Positions 54,232-54,291 of a stretch of 54,291 nucleotides of DNA are shown in pieces. Where the stretch lies: assembly GCA_946616535.1 (NCBI GenBank), contig CAMOJA010000009.1:1-54291 (forward strand), read 5' to 3'. The notes under the pieces are model-generated. The model saw only the letters and a program-made list of their open reading frames with translations, did not search any database and was not told where the DNA came from. How positions within the stretch are numbered: the first letter of the stretch is position 1; each line of letters starts with the position of its first letter. The DNA comes from an uncultured Bacteroidales bacterium (GTDB lineage Bacteria; Bacteroidota; Bacteroidia; Bacteroidales; Paludibacteraceae). The translations under genes were made by a program, and so were the position numbers.

Positions 54232-54291
54232 AAATGCAAAGCATTTTCTCAATTACAAGATATGGTTACTCCCGAAATAAACTCATATCTT
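54232..54291. other. short AT-rich end of the window
   Basis: I see no feature in this stretch. It is the upstream side of the tRNA gene, but no promoter match is complete within it. Confidence 0.4.

Overview
The window looks like chromosomal DNA of a Bacteroidales (Bacteroidetes) bacterium, probably an uncultured one. Five things point there. Most well-placed promoters match the phylum-specific form TTTG - about 20 bp - TAnnTTTG. Several secreted proteins end in type IX secretion (T9SS) C-terminal sorting domains. Outer-membrane lipoproteins and Phe-terminated beta-barrels are common. A BspA-type leucine-rich-repeat protein and a Bacteroidetes 'putative porin' are present. The glycogen cluster (GH57 homologue, GT4, amylo-1,6-glucosidase) is typical of the order. 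No phage, integrase, intact transposase or CRISPR array was seen.

Layout. 285-2445 (-): YbjQ-family protein, a small unknown, a hexapeptide acetyltransferase and a BASS-family symporter. 2542-13117 (-): an envelope operon with a membrane-fusion lipoprotein, an RND pump fused to its outer-membrane channel, and a TamB-like protein fused to an Omp85 barrel. 13211-16635: an outer-membrane protein, a small exported protein and a Na/Pi cotransporter, separated by dispersed repeats that carry divergent promoters. 16947-23535 (+): a cobalamin riboswitch, a terminator and a 2064-residue T9SS cargo with four CUB-like/neuraminidase-N-like repeats, a beta-helix and a DUF4465-like domain. 23536-24270: gene-free and rich in short tandem repeats.

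24271-35084 (-): one long unidirectional cluster of mannose-1-phosphate guanylyltransferase, debranching enzyme, GT4 synthase, GH57 homologue, porin (apparently with an AUA start), a short ClpC, thioredoxin and an outer-membrane protein. It is expressed divergently from a decayed glutamate dehydrogenase gene (35277-35637). 35769-37550 (-) is a BspA-like T9SS cargo, divergent from an envelope-biogenesis/replication operon at 37677-45277 (+): PPIase lipoprotein, SurA-like PPIase, OstA/LptA-like protein, DnaG, radical SAM protein and glycosyltransferase. 45342-53809 (-) pairs a 2672-residue T9SS cargo with a small exported protein that ends in a Pro-Ile-Gly-Asp motif, hydrophobic helix and Arg cluster. 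A tRNA-Pro(CGG) closes the window.

The points most worth following are: two adjacent genes that each join an inner-membrane part to an outer-membrane part; a 17-bp out-of-frame tandem repeat at one of those joints; B12-riboswitch control of a giant T9SS protein; a duplicated bidirectional-promoter repeat; and the giant cargo/small membrane protein pair. Functional statements rest on recognised motifs and remembered family sequences. No database search was possible.
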